A DNA stretch of 32,878 nt from contig JAGDXP010000007.1 in NCBI GenBank assembly GCA_023256475.1, positions 1 through 32,878 on the forward strand, given 5' to 3'. Origin of the DNA: Thermoplasmata archaeon (GTDB lineage: Archaea; Thermoplasmatota; Thermoplasmata; Thermoplasmatales; GCA-001856825). A program made the position numbers and the translations under genes. Of this stretch, positions 8,956-16,015 are shown piece by piece. The notes below the pieces were generated by a model that saw only the letters and a list, made by a program, of their open reading frames with translations, was not told the origin of the DNA and ran no database searches. How positions within the stretch are numbered: the first letter of the stretch is position 1; each line of letters opens with the position of its first letter.

Positions 8956-8976
8956 CCAAATTAATTAATAAGATGT

Positions 8977-8987
8977 ATAATAAAAAC
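8977..8987 (-). promoter_or_regulatory. TATA box of the cas6-csm-cas operon
   Basis: Read on the minus strand the element is TTTTTATTATA, centred about 26 nt before the cas6 ATG at 8955. Transcription would start at or within a few bases of the start codon. The 97-nt gap to csx1 is the only sizeable gap in the locus, which supports a promoter here. Confidence 0.55.
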
Positions 8988-9052
8988 TTTATTCATGTTA
9001 TTAAGCAGCCGAGTTCCTGAATTACCTGTGTGATTTATCATTAAACAATAAC

Positions 9053-10549
9053 CTAATCACCCTTCTTACTGAATATTTTAAGTATTTCCAGTGCCCCTTC
9101 TCTATCTATTTCGCTACAAGTTTCACTGGAGGAATACCTTATTAAAATGTCATCATCGTATTTAAAAATGCAAGTTATATTCCTTTCAAGCCCTCCGTGA
9201 GCAATCATATTTCTCTCATTAGGTAAATAACTACTTGATTTAACTTGATTGCATTTATCTAATATATCGCGTAATCTTATAAAACCTGACCATCCCTTAT
9301 TATATTCTTTTTCGGTTTTTTCCAATTGATCAATTTCATTCCGTATCAAATCTCTTATTAATTTTCCCCCATACTTCTGTGCTACATCCTTTAATGATGT
9401 AATCCTGATACCGGTATCTTCAGCTAGGCAATTATTCGCTACTTCGCCACAAATTTTTTCTTCTTTTAGATTTATTGATTTTAATAGGTTTAGAAAGGAA
9501 TGAAGCATATACAGGTTTCTAAAATATTCATTATCATAGGAATATTTGAATTCCCTTAAATTTTCTTTTTCATCTGCGTACAATTTAACTTTCAAATCGC
9601 AGTCGAATTTTTGAAGGACTGAATCTATGGGTTTAAAAATTTCATTTAAATAATTGAATTTATTTAAATAATGTATCAAAATGAATTGTCCAGCTTCGGC
9701 GGCTGAGCCTAATTTAAATATATCGTCATGTATTTTTTTATATTCTATTTCCATTTTCTGAGTATCCTGATTTTCTTTTGAGTTTAAATTAAAGTTTTTG
9801 ACCAATAAATTATAGCAATCCTTAGGCTGGATAATTGTTGTTATTATATTGTTTAAATTGAAAACTTCTCCATCCATGGGCTCAGTATTGACGGGGTCAG
9901 AATTATAAACCCTTAATATAACCTTATTAAATACCCTTGAATATATTGCATTTAAAAGCGCATCATAAGTTATTATTGAGTAGTAGTTTATCCCATGCGT
10001 TATGTCGAGGAAGATCTCGACCTCTTCCCCCTCTTTGACATTGATCGATCTTAATTCATTATACAATTTTATGTAAATGTAATCCCTCATCATTGTAATT
10101 TTATATTTTTCATTCTTCTTTTCCCATGAATAGGAAGCAATGACTCCTTTGACACTTTCGTTTTTAGAATCTTTATAATTGCTTTTAAATGTCCCAAACC
10201 CAGGAATTATATAAATTGTACCTTTTTCTTCATTCTCGAAGTTTTTGATGAAATATGATATTTGCTTGCTAATATTTTCATTGAAATGCAACGCTTCTTT
10301 TAGTTTTTTGATATAATAATCATAAGAATTTCCTGATATATTAAAATCTTTGATGTGTTCATGATATATGGTGAATGGGACTAGTAAGATCCATCTATCA
10401 ACATTTTCTGCTTTTGCAATTATGTGGGAAGAAATTTGACTTTTATCCTTGTATGGGGATTCGTTCTCAGGAGAAGGTTTGGTTAGGGTATAGCTATAGC
10501 TTACCTCTTTATATCTAAAATTCCCCAATAAACTTATCAATAATTTCAT
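9053..10549 (-). CDS. csx1: CRISPR-associated Csx1-family CARF-HEPN ribonuclease (MJ1666-like)
   Basis: 498 aa. Expected to be activated by Cas10-made cyclic oligoadenylate and then to degrade RNA non-specifically. The N-terminal CARF part shows MKLLISLLGNFRYKE, the IYIIPGFGTF segment and LDITHGINYYS (181-191), a signature of the MJ1666-type Csx1 group. The C-terminal HEPN domain has the catalytic R-x4-H as RNMIAH (Arg446, His451). It lies upstream of cas6 in the same direction, separated by 97 nt, and has its own TATA-like element. It is thus probably expressed both alone and with the operon. The family is clear; the preferred cOA ring size cannot be read from the sequence. Confidence 0.9.
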   Translation of the reverse strand: MKLLISLLGNFRYKEVSYSYTLTKPSPENESPYKDKSQISSHIIAKAENVDRWILLVPFTIYHEHIKDFNISGNSYDYYIKKLKEALHFNENISKQISYFIKNFENEEKGTIYIIPGFGTFKSNYKDSKNESVKGVIASYSWEKKNEKYKITMMRDYIYIKLYNELRSINVKEGEEVEIFLDITHGINYYSIITYDALLNAIYSRVFNKVILRVYNSDPVNTEPMDGEVFNLNNIITTIIQPKDCYNLLVKNFNLNSKENQDTQKMEIEYKKIHDDIFKLGSAAEAGQFILIHYLNKFNYLNEIFKPIDSVLQKFDCDLKVKLYADEKENLREFKYSYDNEYFRNLYMLHSFLNLLKSINLKEEKICGEVANNCLAEDTGIRITSLKDVAQKYGGKLIRDLIRNEIDQLEKTEKEYNKGWSGFIRLRDILDKCNQVKSSSYLPNERNMIAHGGLERNITCIFKYDDDILIRYSSSETCSEIDREGALEILKIFSKKGD

Positions 10550-10590
10550 GAGTAATCATAATTCTCTTTCATAATAATAAGCGTTATGGA

Positions 10591-10600
10591 ATTTTAAAAA
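10591..10600 (-). promoter_or_regulatory. TATA-like element upstream of csx1
   Basis: TTTTTAAAAT on the minus strand lies about 45 nt upstream of the csx1 ATG. A start of transcription about 25 nt further on would leave a leader of roughly 20 nt. The assignment is by sequence and spacing only. Confidence 0.4.
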
Positions 10601-10689
10601 TGATATCAGGTCAGCTCGAAGTTAACAAATTAACAAACTTATTTTAGAATTTTTATCAAAATATAAAAAGATGTAGAAATTGAAAACCA

Positions 10690-10763
10690 TGGGGCCGGTC
10701 GGGTTCGAACCGACGACCACCTGGTTATGAGCCAGGCGCTCTACCAGGCTGAGCTACGGCCCC
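10690..10763 (-). tRNA. tRNA with CAU anticodon (elongator Met most likely)
   Basis: Reads GGGGCCG - TA - GCTC on the minus strand, with a 7-bp acceptor stem, anticodon stem CCTGG/CCAGG, loop CTCATAA (anticodon CAU), T-arm GGTTCGAACC, and discriminator A (10690). No CCA is encoded. The anticodon stem lacks the three consecutive G-C pairs of an initiator tRNA, so it is elongator tRNA-Met or the Ile2 tRNA whose C34 becomes modified. I favour elongator Met. Confidence 0.93.
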
Positions 10764-10787
10764 CAACCGCTATGGTTAATTCCATTA

Positions 10788-11462
10788 TTAATTTTTTGAT
10801 TTCCCGTTAACCTTGTGGTTGTAGGCTTCCAACACGTAATCTATGAACTGATCCTCGGGGTAAGCACCTACGAATTGCACATCATCGTTTACCACAATGT
10901 GCGGAACTGAGGAAACTCCCCACTGATCAGCCCATTCCGGGAACTCTATGGATTCAACCATGTCGCCAGTTATGTTGCTGTTTGCAATAGCGAACTTGTG
11001 GGCAACTCCCACCGCCCTTGGGCAGTATGGACATGTTGGTGTGACAAACACCCTTATGGTAATTGGTTCATCTATTTGCATTAGCTTCTGCTTAACCTCT
11101 TCATCCAGTTCTGGATCCTTCCTTGATACCCTTCTTATATCCTCCACCAGGGATGAGAACTCATACCCCATGGGTATTCCAATGTACTTTATCCTTGCAT
11201 TGGCATTTGAGTCATTTGTTGTCACCACAGTTACGGGGGCCTTATCAATTCCCCACTTCTTTGATAGTTCATCTCCTACCTTATGTATTTCAACCTTTAT
11301 TAGGTCACTTAGCTCAGCCAGTTCCTGTGCAATCTGAACTGTTTGCGGGCAATACTGGCAATCCTCGTCAGATGTGAATATAACGAGCTTGACTTCATCC
11401 TTCAAATTCTTCTCGAACTCTTCCTTTAGGAATTTCCTATCCTTTTCCTTAAGTAGTGGCAT
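10788..11462 (-). CDS. Protein disulfide oxidoreductase (two thioredoxin folds)
   Basis: Archaeal PDO, 224 aa, a cytosolic enzyme that forms, reduces or shuffles protein disulfides and can couple to thioredoxin reductase. Two thioredoxin units are visible, each with a CxxC: CQYC at 35-38 and CPYC at 144-147. The cis-proline segments are KAPVTVV (about 74-80) and SVPHIVV (about 183-189). The length and the double CxxC match the hyperthermophile and acidophile PDO family. A minus-strand TATA element (TATATTTTAA, 11481-11490) sits about 24 nt before the ATG, so the mRNA should be leaderless or nearly so. It is a single gene, with tRNA-Met just downstream. Confidence 0.93.
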   Translation of the reverse strand: MPLLKEKDRKFLKEEFEKNLKDEVKLVIFTSDEDCQYCPQTVQIAQELAELSDLIKVEIHKVGDELSKKWGIDKAPVTVVTTNDSNANARIKYIGIPMGYEFSSLVEDIRRVSRKDPELDEEVKQKLMQIDEPITIRVFVTPTCPYCPRAVGVAHKFAIANSNITGDMVESIEFPEWADQWGVSSVPHIVVNDDVQFVGAYPEDQFIDYVLEAYNHKVNGKSKN

Positions 11463-11480
11463 AGTTTCACCACAAGGTTA

Positions 11481-11490
11481 TTAAAATATA
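11481..11490 (-). promoter_or_regulatory. TATA box of the disulfide oxidoreductase gene
   Basis: TATATTTTAA on the minus strand, about 24 nt from the ATG at 11462. The spacing fits leaderless transcription. The divergent HAD gene has its own TATA element at about 11531-11541. Confidence 0.5.
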
Positions 11491-11530
11491 CTTAATAATA
11501 CTATCGGTACTGACAGAACTAAAGGGTGTC

Positions 11531-11542
11531 ATTTATTTAAAA
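11531..11542 (+). promoter_or_regulatory. TATA box of the HAD phosphatase gene
   Basis: ATTTATTTAAAA. The distance of about 26 nt to GTG 11562 supports that start rather than the upstream GTG, which would lie before the predicted transcription start. Confidence 0.45.
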
Positions 11543-11561
11543 CTCGGTGCGATATGAGAAC

Positions 11562-12176
11562 GTGAAATATATTGTTTTTGATGTGGATGGGACCCTTCTG
11601 AATTCCGATGCATCCATAGTAAGATGCATGAAGGAATCATCAAGAAAATATGGTTATGAGGTCACCCATATTAGGGAGAATATCGGTGTAAAGAAACTCG
11701 AGGACATACTTAGATTAAATGGTGTTGATGAAAATTTGATCCCTGCAATTATTGACGATTATAAGAGATGTTATGAAGAGACCTTTCATATTGATACAAC
11801 TACCGTTGATGGAAGCTATGAAGTACTGAAGAAATTGCAGGTAAATCCATTGGGTATTGTTACTTTCAAGTATTACAGATTGACAAAGATGCTCCTGGAT
11901 AAGTTTTTCCCAGAGATAAATTTTAATTACATTTTTTGCGGCGATTTCCCCTTCAAGATGACCGACAAGGCTGAAGCATTGAGAATTATTGTGGAAAATG
12001 CAGGAAATCCTGAAATTGTATACTATGTTGGGGATAGAAGAGAGGATATGGAAGCGGCCAAGAGGGCTGGAGTAAAAGGCATATGGGCTTCATTTGGTCT
12101 AGGTTCCTTAGACGTAGGAATTACATACGACTATAAAATTGACAGCTTCAAGGAACTTCTGGATATACTAGGATGA
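11562..12176 (+). CDS. HAD-superfamily phosphatase (phosphoglycolate phosphatase-like)
   Basis: About 204 aa cytosolic hydrolase of the HAD IA type; substrate unknown, a small phosphate ester is likely. Motif I FDVDGTLL (nucleophile Asp7, acid Asp9), motif II Thr in GIVTFKY, motif III Lys in the DFPFKMTDK region, and motif IV VGDRREDMEAAKRAG are all present. The cap domain lies between motifs I and II. The start is set at GTG 11562, because a TATA-like ATTTATTTAAAA (11531-11542) lies about 26 nt upstream and the catalytic motif then begins at residue 5, as usual. The frame is also open to a GTG at 11547 (5 more residues). The 3' end overlaps the convergent 105-aa gene by 9 nt. Confidence 0.88.
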   Translation: MKYIVFDVDGTLLNSDASIVRCMKESSRKYGYEVTHIRENIGVKKLEDILRLNGVDENLIPAIIDDYKRCYEETFHIDTTTVDGSYEVLKKLQVNPLGIVTFKYYRLTKMLLDKFFPEINFNYIFCGDFPFKMTDKAEALRIIVENAGNPEIVYYVGDRREDMEAAKRAGVKGIWASFGLGSLDVGITYDYKIDSFKELLDILG

Positions 12177-12485
12177 AAGTATCTTGAATCCGTTCTTTTC
12201 TATAATTTTCCTCAATTCTTCTGCTTTTTTGCTATCTGCCAATTCAGTGGTTTCAATCTCCGCTGTCTTATCCACAAATGATAACAATACATAACCAACC
12301 GTCTTGTCATTTTCTGTGATAGGATCGTTCCTTGCGAATTTTGAAATCATCTCCTCCATCATCCATTTGTCCTCCGGATCTATTTGTATCATCTCTTCCA
12401 CTGCATCGACAATTCTCTCCTCAAGGACGCAAATGTTGGATCTGTCCCTGGGGTTGAAAGATAGCATTAACACATAGCATCTCAT
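12168..12485 (-). CDS. Conserved-looking small protein of unknown function (TusA-like operon partner)
   Basis: 105 aa, not recognised. It begins MRCYVLMLSFNPRDRSNI and has a strand-helix pattern with a predicted long acidic helix (VLEERIVDAVEEMIQIDPED) and a C-terminal helix-strand ending NGFKILSS. One Cys lies at position 3 and one at about 19. There is no membrane segment or signal peptide. Its ATG follows the stop of the TusA-like gene with no gap, so the two are co-translated and probably act together. The ending NGFKILSS parallels NGFEHEIEHQG in the partner, hinting at a related small alpha/beta fold. The function is not inferable. Confidence 0.72.
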   Translation of the reverse strand: MRCYVLMLSFNPRDRSNICVLEERIVDAVEEMIQIDPEDKWMMEEMISKFARNDPITENDKTVGYVLLSFVDKTAEIETTELADSKKAEELRKIIEKNGFKILSS

Positions 12486-12746
12486 TTAAATCTTCCTCAA
12501 CTTGAGTATCACATTGCTGCCTTGATGCTCTATCTCATGCTCAAAGCCGTTCTTTCGAACAAGATCATCCAGCACAGTGTCATCTAGATTCCATTTGGCT
12601 TCTGGAACAATTATGAGAACCCTTTGATCTTTTTTAAGTTCCCTTCCCGCAAGCCTTATTGCACCTTTGATGTACAGCGCTGGATCGCCGCAATTCATTT
12701 GCGATAGATCCTCCACCCTGTCAAAATCACCGTAATTGGTTTTCAT
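12486..12746 (-). CDS. TusA/SirA-fold small protein (putative sulfur carrier)
   Basis: 86 aa. The pattern VEDLSQMNCGDPALYIKGAI resembles the TusA signature (L..RCPxPxxxxkkai) with Cys19 at the same position as the sulfur-carrying Cys of TusA. Here the CPxP is CGDP, so Pro after Cys is replaced by Gly. The following RVLIIVPEAKWNLDDTVLDD and C-terminal VILKLRK fit the family's beta-alpha-beta-alpha-beta-beta plan. A cytosolic sulfur-transfer role is plausible, but the changed motif lowers certainty. It is first in a two-gene operon with the 105-aa gene. TATA-like A/T elements lie in the 38 nt upstream. Confidence 0.6.
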   Translation of the reverse strand: MKTNYGDFDRVEDLSQMNCGDPALYIKGAIRLAGRELKKDQRVLIIVPEAKWNLDDTVLDDLVRKNGFEHEIEHQGSNVILKLRKI

Positions 12747-12784
12747 GATTCAAAATAGGATAATAATAGAATTATTTTTTGTTT

Positions 12785-13663
12785 TTATAGGAGGTACTCT
12801 CCTATCTCGGCCATTAAACTCTTTTTCTCTTCTTCCTTTAATTTCCTAAGTGGGAATATAGGCGATGTATCCTTCTTGTATATTTTTTCTGCAAAGATTG
12901 CCATGTAAGCCTGTGGGAATGGATATTTTGACAGGGCATTCTTCATCTTGGATAGTTTTACCTGTGTTTCCTTTGCTTTCTCAATATTTCCCTCCTTGAA
13001 GTATTTGTATACAAGTGGGGATAAGTTGCTGAAGTTGGATGTTCCGCAAATTCCTCCCTTTGCACCTGCCAGCAATGATGGCAGCAGGAGATCATCCTGG
13101 CCTTGAAGGACTGTAAAATCCTTATCAGTGAGATATATAAATTCACTGAATGATGAAAAATTGCCACTGCTATCCTTTATTCCAATGAGATGGCTGTACT
13201 GTGACCTCAGCTTTCTAACAGTCTCTCCAGATATGCTGTTGTTCGTATTCTGAGGTATGTTGTATATTACCACTGGAATGTCAATTTTTGAAAGTATGGT
13301 ATCGTAATAATTGTAAAGAGATTCCTGATCCATTCTGTGATAGTACGGTGTTACCACTGATACTGCATCTGAACCTAGCTCCTTGGCATACTCTGCCATG
13401 GTAAGGGTTTCTTCTAGCGAGTTCCTCCCTACTCCAGCGAGGAAGAACATGTTCTCCTTCTTCTTGTCCATGTAATACTCCAGAATCTTCACCTGGAACT
13501 CCACCGAAGTGATAGCAAATGCTCCCGTAGTACCCATAGGGAAGATGCCATTCACTCCAGCATTGGACAGAAACTCTATAAGGGAATCTACGGCATCATA
13601 ATCGAGATTATCGTTGGATATGGGAGTTAAAGTGGGCGTTATAATTCCTTCCAATTTTGCCAT
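12785..13663 (-). CDS. 2-keto-3-deoxygluconate-type aldolase (DapA/NAL family)
   Basis: 292 aa (beta/alpha)8-barrel class I aldolase. The family signature residues are visible: TTG at 45-47 (GTTGAFA), Tyr134 (VIYNIPQNT) and the Schiff-base Lys163 (IGIKDSSGN). The C-terminal SPIFPLRKL segment is common in archaeal members. In Thermoplasmata such enzymes usually cleave 2-keto-3-deoxygluconate in the non-phosphorylative Entner-Doudoroff route. Dihydrodipicolinate synthase is the main alternative; no lysine genes are near. It is a single gene with a TATA element 25 nt before the ATG (leaderless). Confidence 0.82.
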   Translation of the reverse strand: MAKLEGIITPTLTPISNDNLDYDAVDSLIEFLSNAGVNGIFPMGTTGAFAITSVEFQVKILEYYMDKKKENMFFLAGVGRNSLEETLTMAEYAKELGSDAVSVVTPYYHRMDQESLYNYYDTILSKIDIPVVIYNIPQNTNNSISGETVRKLRSQYSHLIGIKDSSGNFSSFSEFIYLTDKDFTVLQGQDDLLLPSLLAGAKGGICGTSNFSNLSPLVYKYFKEGNIEKAKETQVKLSKMKNALSKYPFPQAYMAIFAEKIYKKDTSPIFPLRKLKEEEKKSLMAEIGEYLL

Positions 13664-13683
13664 GTCTTAAAATCCCTAACTCT

Positions 13684-13696
13684 TATTTATATTAAA
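13684..13696 (-). promoter_or_regulatory. TATA box of the aldolase gene
   Basis: TTTAATATAAATA on the minus strand, centred about 27 nt upstream of the ATG at 13663; the spacing implies a leaderless mRNA. Confidence 0.5.
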
Positions 13697-13718
13697 CGTA
13701 ATTCCAGCTCCTAGAGGA

Positions 13719-15929
13719 TCATGGAACACCGAAGTTGTTTTTCATGAATATGATACCTTCCCTGTTATCTTTTCTCAGGAAGCTGTTCAAGGTTTCCGTT
13801 TCCTCATAATCAAATACTACCCAAGTATCGTTAGGGACTGTGTAGGCATACACATCCGGCTTTATTACGGATTGAGGTTTATAAACTACCGTTGCCACTA
13901 TTATCCTTTTCTCGATCTTATCCCTCAGCTGGCTAAGTACCGCTTCGATTGTCTTCCCAGTATCCGCTATGTCATCTACGAGTAAAACATAGCCTTCATT
14001 TCCTCGCAATTCATATTCGAACTTTCCTATATTTACAGAAGGCATGGGCACTCCATCATCCGTATAATAGCTTGCCTTAATGGAATAAACCTGTTTTACG
14101 GTGAGGAAATCGCTCAGAAGCCTCCCTATTACCATGCCTCCCCTTTCTATATAGATTATTGCGTCCGGCTTTCCATATTTTTTAATTATTTCCTTAGCCA
14201 TTTTCCTTGCATGTTCCTTTAAATCGTGGAACTTTAGGGCTTCATATCTTCTCCTCTGCTTTTCAAAATTGAAAAATTGTATCCATTCCCTTGCGCTCAG
14301 CAGTAGATTCTCTGTTATCCCGCTTTCCTTCAATCTCTTTGAAAGGACAACGGTATTTGGCATAACCAATGAGGATTTATTCATCAGATCTTCATTTTCA
14401 AATAACTCTTCTGGGCTCCCATCGAATATTTTGATCCCGTTATTCAAAACTAGAACCCTTCTGGTATATTCCGCAACTATTCCCATGTCGTGGGTTATAA
14501 CCAATACTGAAACACCACCGTTATAAAGATCGGACAATAGGTCCATAATTTCCCTGGCTCTCTGAAAATCTTGGCCCAATGTGGGCTCATCAACAATCAA
14601 TATGGATGGGTTCATTATGAGAGATAGCGCAAGGGCCAACCTTCTGGATTCCCCCCTGCTCAGCGTGGTTATCTTGCTATTGCTTTTTCCTGCAAGGCTG
14701 ACCTTTTCCAATGTTCCTTCAATCAATTTTTTCTCCTCATCTTCTGGCAAACTTAGCTCCTTTATTGCTTCCCTTAAAATGTCCCTCACGGTGAAATCCT
14801 GGGGAATTCTTTCTGGCAACTGGGATGCGTATCCAATGAAGTCTGGCATTTTCTTTAATCTTCCTTTATACTTGAAGCCGTTTCTTATTTGGATTGTTCC
14901 GGTCCAGCCCTCCAATTCGCCTGCCAGTATTCTTGAAAGTGTTGTTTTGCCAGAACCATTAGGCCCTACCAGAGCTATGAATTCACCCCTTCTTATCTCC
15001 ATGCTAAAATCATCCAGAGCCTTGTGTTCCCCATCGTAGGAAAATGATAGATTGGAGATGGTTAGTAGAACTTCACCTTTCATGTTGCTGTCTCTTTCAA
15101 CTTTGAAACCTCTAATACCCTGGAAATCCCTCGGCAGTTTACCGGTGGACAGAAGCTCTCTTATTTCCCTGAATTCTCCCAGCTCATCTGCAGAATCCAG
15201 TTCATTGCTATTATTAACGGATTTCAATAAGCCATTTTCCAGTATGGCAATCCTATCAGTTACTTCCTTTAGGAAATCGACCTCGTGTGATGATATAACC
15301 GCTGTAATAGACCTTTTGCACCTTAGAATTTTCAGAAATTTGGAAAATTCAATTTTTCCCGCTGGATCCAGTCCAGAATTTGGGTCATCTAACAGTATTA
15401 TTTCCTTACCAGACCAGACCATGGCTAAAACAACCAGCGACTTCACCTTCCACAAAGGGATTTCGTATAATTCCTTATCTAGAATATCGAAGAATTCTTC
15501 AAAACCCGTTTTCAAGAATTCTTTAAACTTCATGGAATCAATTTTACCTAATTTTGATGAAATTAGGTCTAATGCCTTAATTCCTCTTTGGATTTGAGGT
15601 TCTTCGCTTCCCAAGTAGCCTATTTCTTCCATTAACTGTTTATTTATTTCCAGCACCGAATCATTCAACCTTGAAAGTATCTCATTACCTATGACTATAC
15701 TTCCACTGAAATAGTCCTTTTCCCTACCTTTTGGTATGCTAATTTCGCCCGGAATTTTACCGGCCAATGCCAATAAAAGTGTTGATTTTCCTGAGCCGTT
15801 TGGTCCTGTCAGGCCCAGAAATTCACCTTCATTTATCCTTAAATTTACTCCCTTCAGGACGTAGTCTTCCTGCCTGGAGGTCAGGGTGGGGTATCTCCAT
15901 TTTAGGTTTTCTATGGAAATAGATTTCAT
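13719..15929 (-). CDS. Fusion: tandem ECF/CbiO-type ABC ATPase domains with a C-terminal phosphoribosyltransferase
   Basis: 736 aa from the ATG (an in-frame TTG lies two codons earlier at 15935; numbers here follow the TTG). NBD1: Walker A GPNGSGKS at 44-51, Walker B LLDDP with Asp184 in place of the catalytic Glu, H-loop His217, and LWKVK (161-165) where LSGGQ is expected. NBD2: Walker A GPNGSGKT at 324-331, signature LSRGE at 425-429, Walker B VDEP (Asp449, Glu450), His482. From about 560 the protein becomes a type I phosphoribosyltransferase: IYIERGGMVIGRLLSDF and the PRPP loop VLLVDDIADTGKT (650-662), like archaeal purine/xanthine PRTases. Paired NBDs of this kind energise ECF vitamin or base importers; no EcfT or S component is nearby. 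This may couple nucleobase uptake to salvage. Each domain assignment is secure; the joint role is inference. Confidence 0.9.
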   Translation of the reverse strand: MKSISIENLKWRYPTLTSRQEDYVLKGVNLRINEGEFLGLTGPNGSGKSTLLLALAGKIPGEISIPKGREKDYFSGSIVIGNEILSRLNDSVLEINKQLMEEIGYLGSEEPQIQRGIKALDLISSKLGKIDSMKFKEFLKTGFEEFFDILDKELYEIPLWKVKSLVVLAMVWSGKEIILLDDPNSGLDPAGKIEFSKFLKILRCKRSITAVISSHEVDFLKEVTDRIAILENGLLKSVNNSNELDSADELGEFREIRELLSTGKLPRDFQGIRGFKVERDSNMKGEVLLTISNLSFSYDGEHKALDDFSMEIRRGEFIALVGPNGSGKTTLSRILAGELEGWTGTIQIRNGFKYKGRLKKMPDFIGYASQLPERIPQDFTVRDILREAIKELSLPEDEEKKLIEGTLEKVSLAGKSNSKITTLSRGESRRLALALSLIMNPSILIVDEPTLGQDFQRAREIMDLLSDLYNGGVSVLVITHDMGIVAEYTRRVLVLNNGIKIFDGSPEELFENEDLMNKSSLVMPNTVVLSKRLKESGITENLLLSAREWIQFFNFEKQRRRYEALKFHDLKEHARKMAKEIIKKYGKPDAIIYIERGGMVIGRLLSDFLTVKQVYSIKASYYTDDGVPMPSVNIGKFEYELRGNEGYVLLVDDIADTGKTIEAVLSQLRDKIEKRIIVATVVYKPQSVIKPDVYAYTVPNDTWVVFDYEETETLNSFLRKDNREGIIFMKNNFGVP

Positions 15930-15957
15930 AGCCAAATCCTTATGTTGTGATAATAAT

Positions 15958-15993
15958 TAAGTTTTATAGGGGTCCCGGAAAACCTTTATTATA
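15958..15993. promoter_or_regulatory. Divergent, closely spaced promoters (ABC-PRTase fusion and MFS transporter)
   Basis: On the minus strand CTATAAAACTTAA (about 15958-15970) is placed to start transcription around 15940, just before the fusion gene. On the plus strand TTTATTATAT (about 15984-15993) lies about 26 nt before the ATG at 16016 of the MFS gene. The two start codons are only 86 nt apart, so the two promoters may influence each other. Confidence 0.5.
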
Positions 15994-16015
15994 TGACTCG
16001 CAATATGTTAATTCC

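Noticed and set aside
10690-10763. The CAU tRNA as the initiator tRNA-Met
   Set aside because: It lacks the three consecutive G-C pairs in the anticodon stem that mark archaeal initiators.
10948-11377. Plus-strand frames of 129 and 84 codons opposite the disulfide oxidoreductase gene
   Set aside because: They are antisense shadows; the minus-strand frame has two CxxC motifs and the family's full length.
14581-15597. Plus-strand frames of 152 and 181 codons opposite the ABC-PRTase gene
   Set aside because: They are Ser/Leu-rich antisense shadows of a gene whose motifs are all on the other strand.
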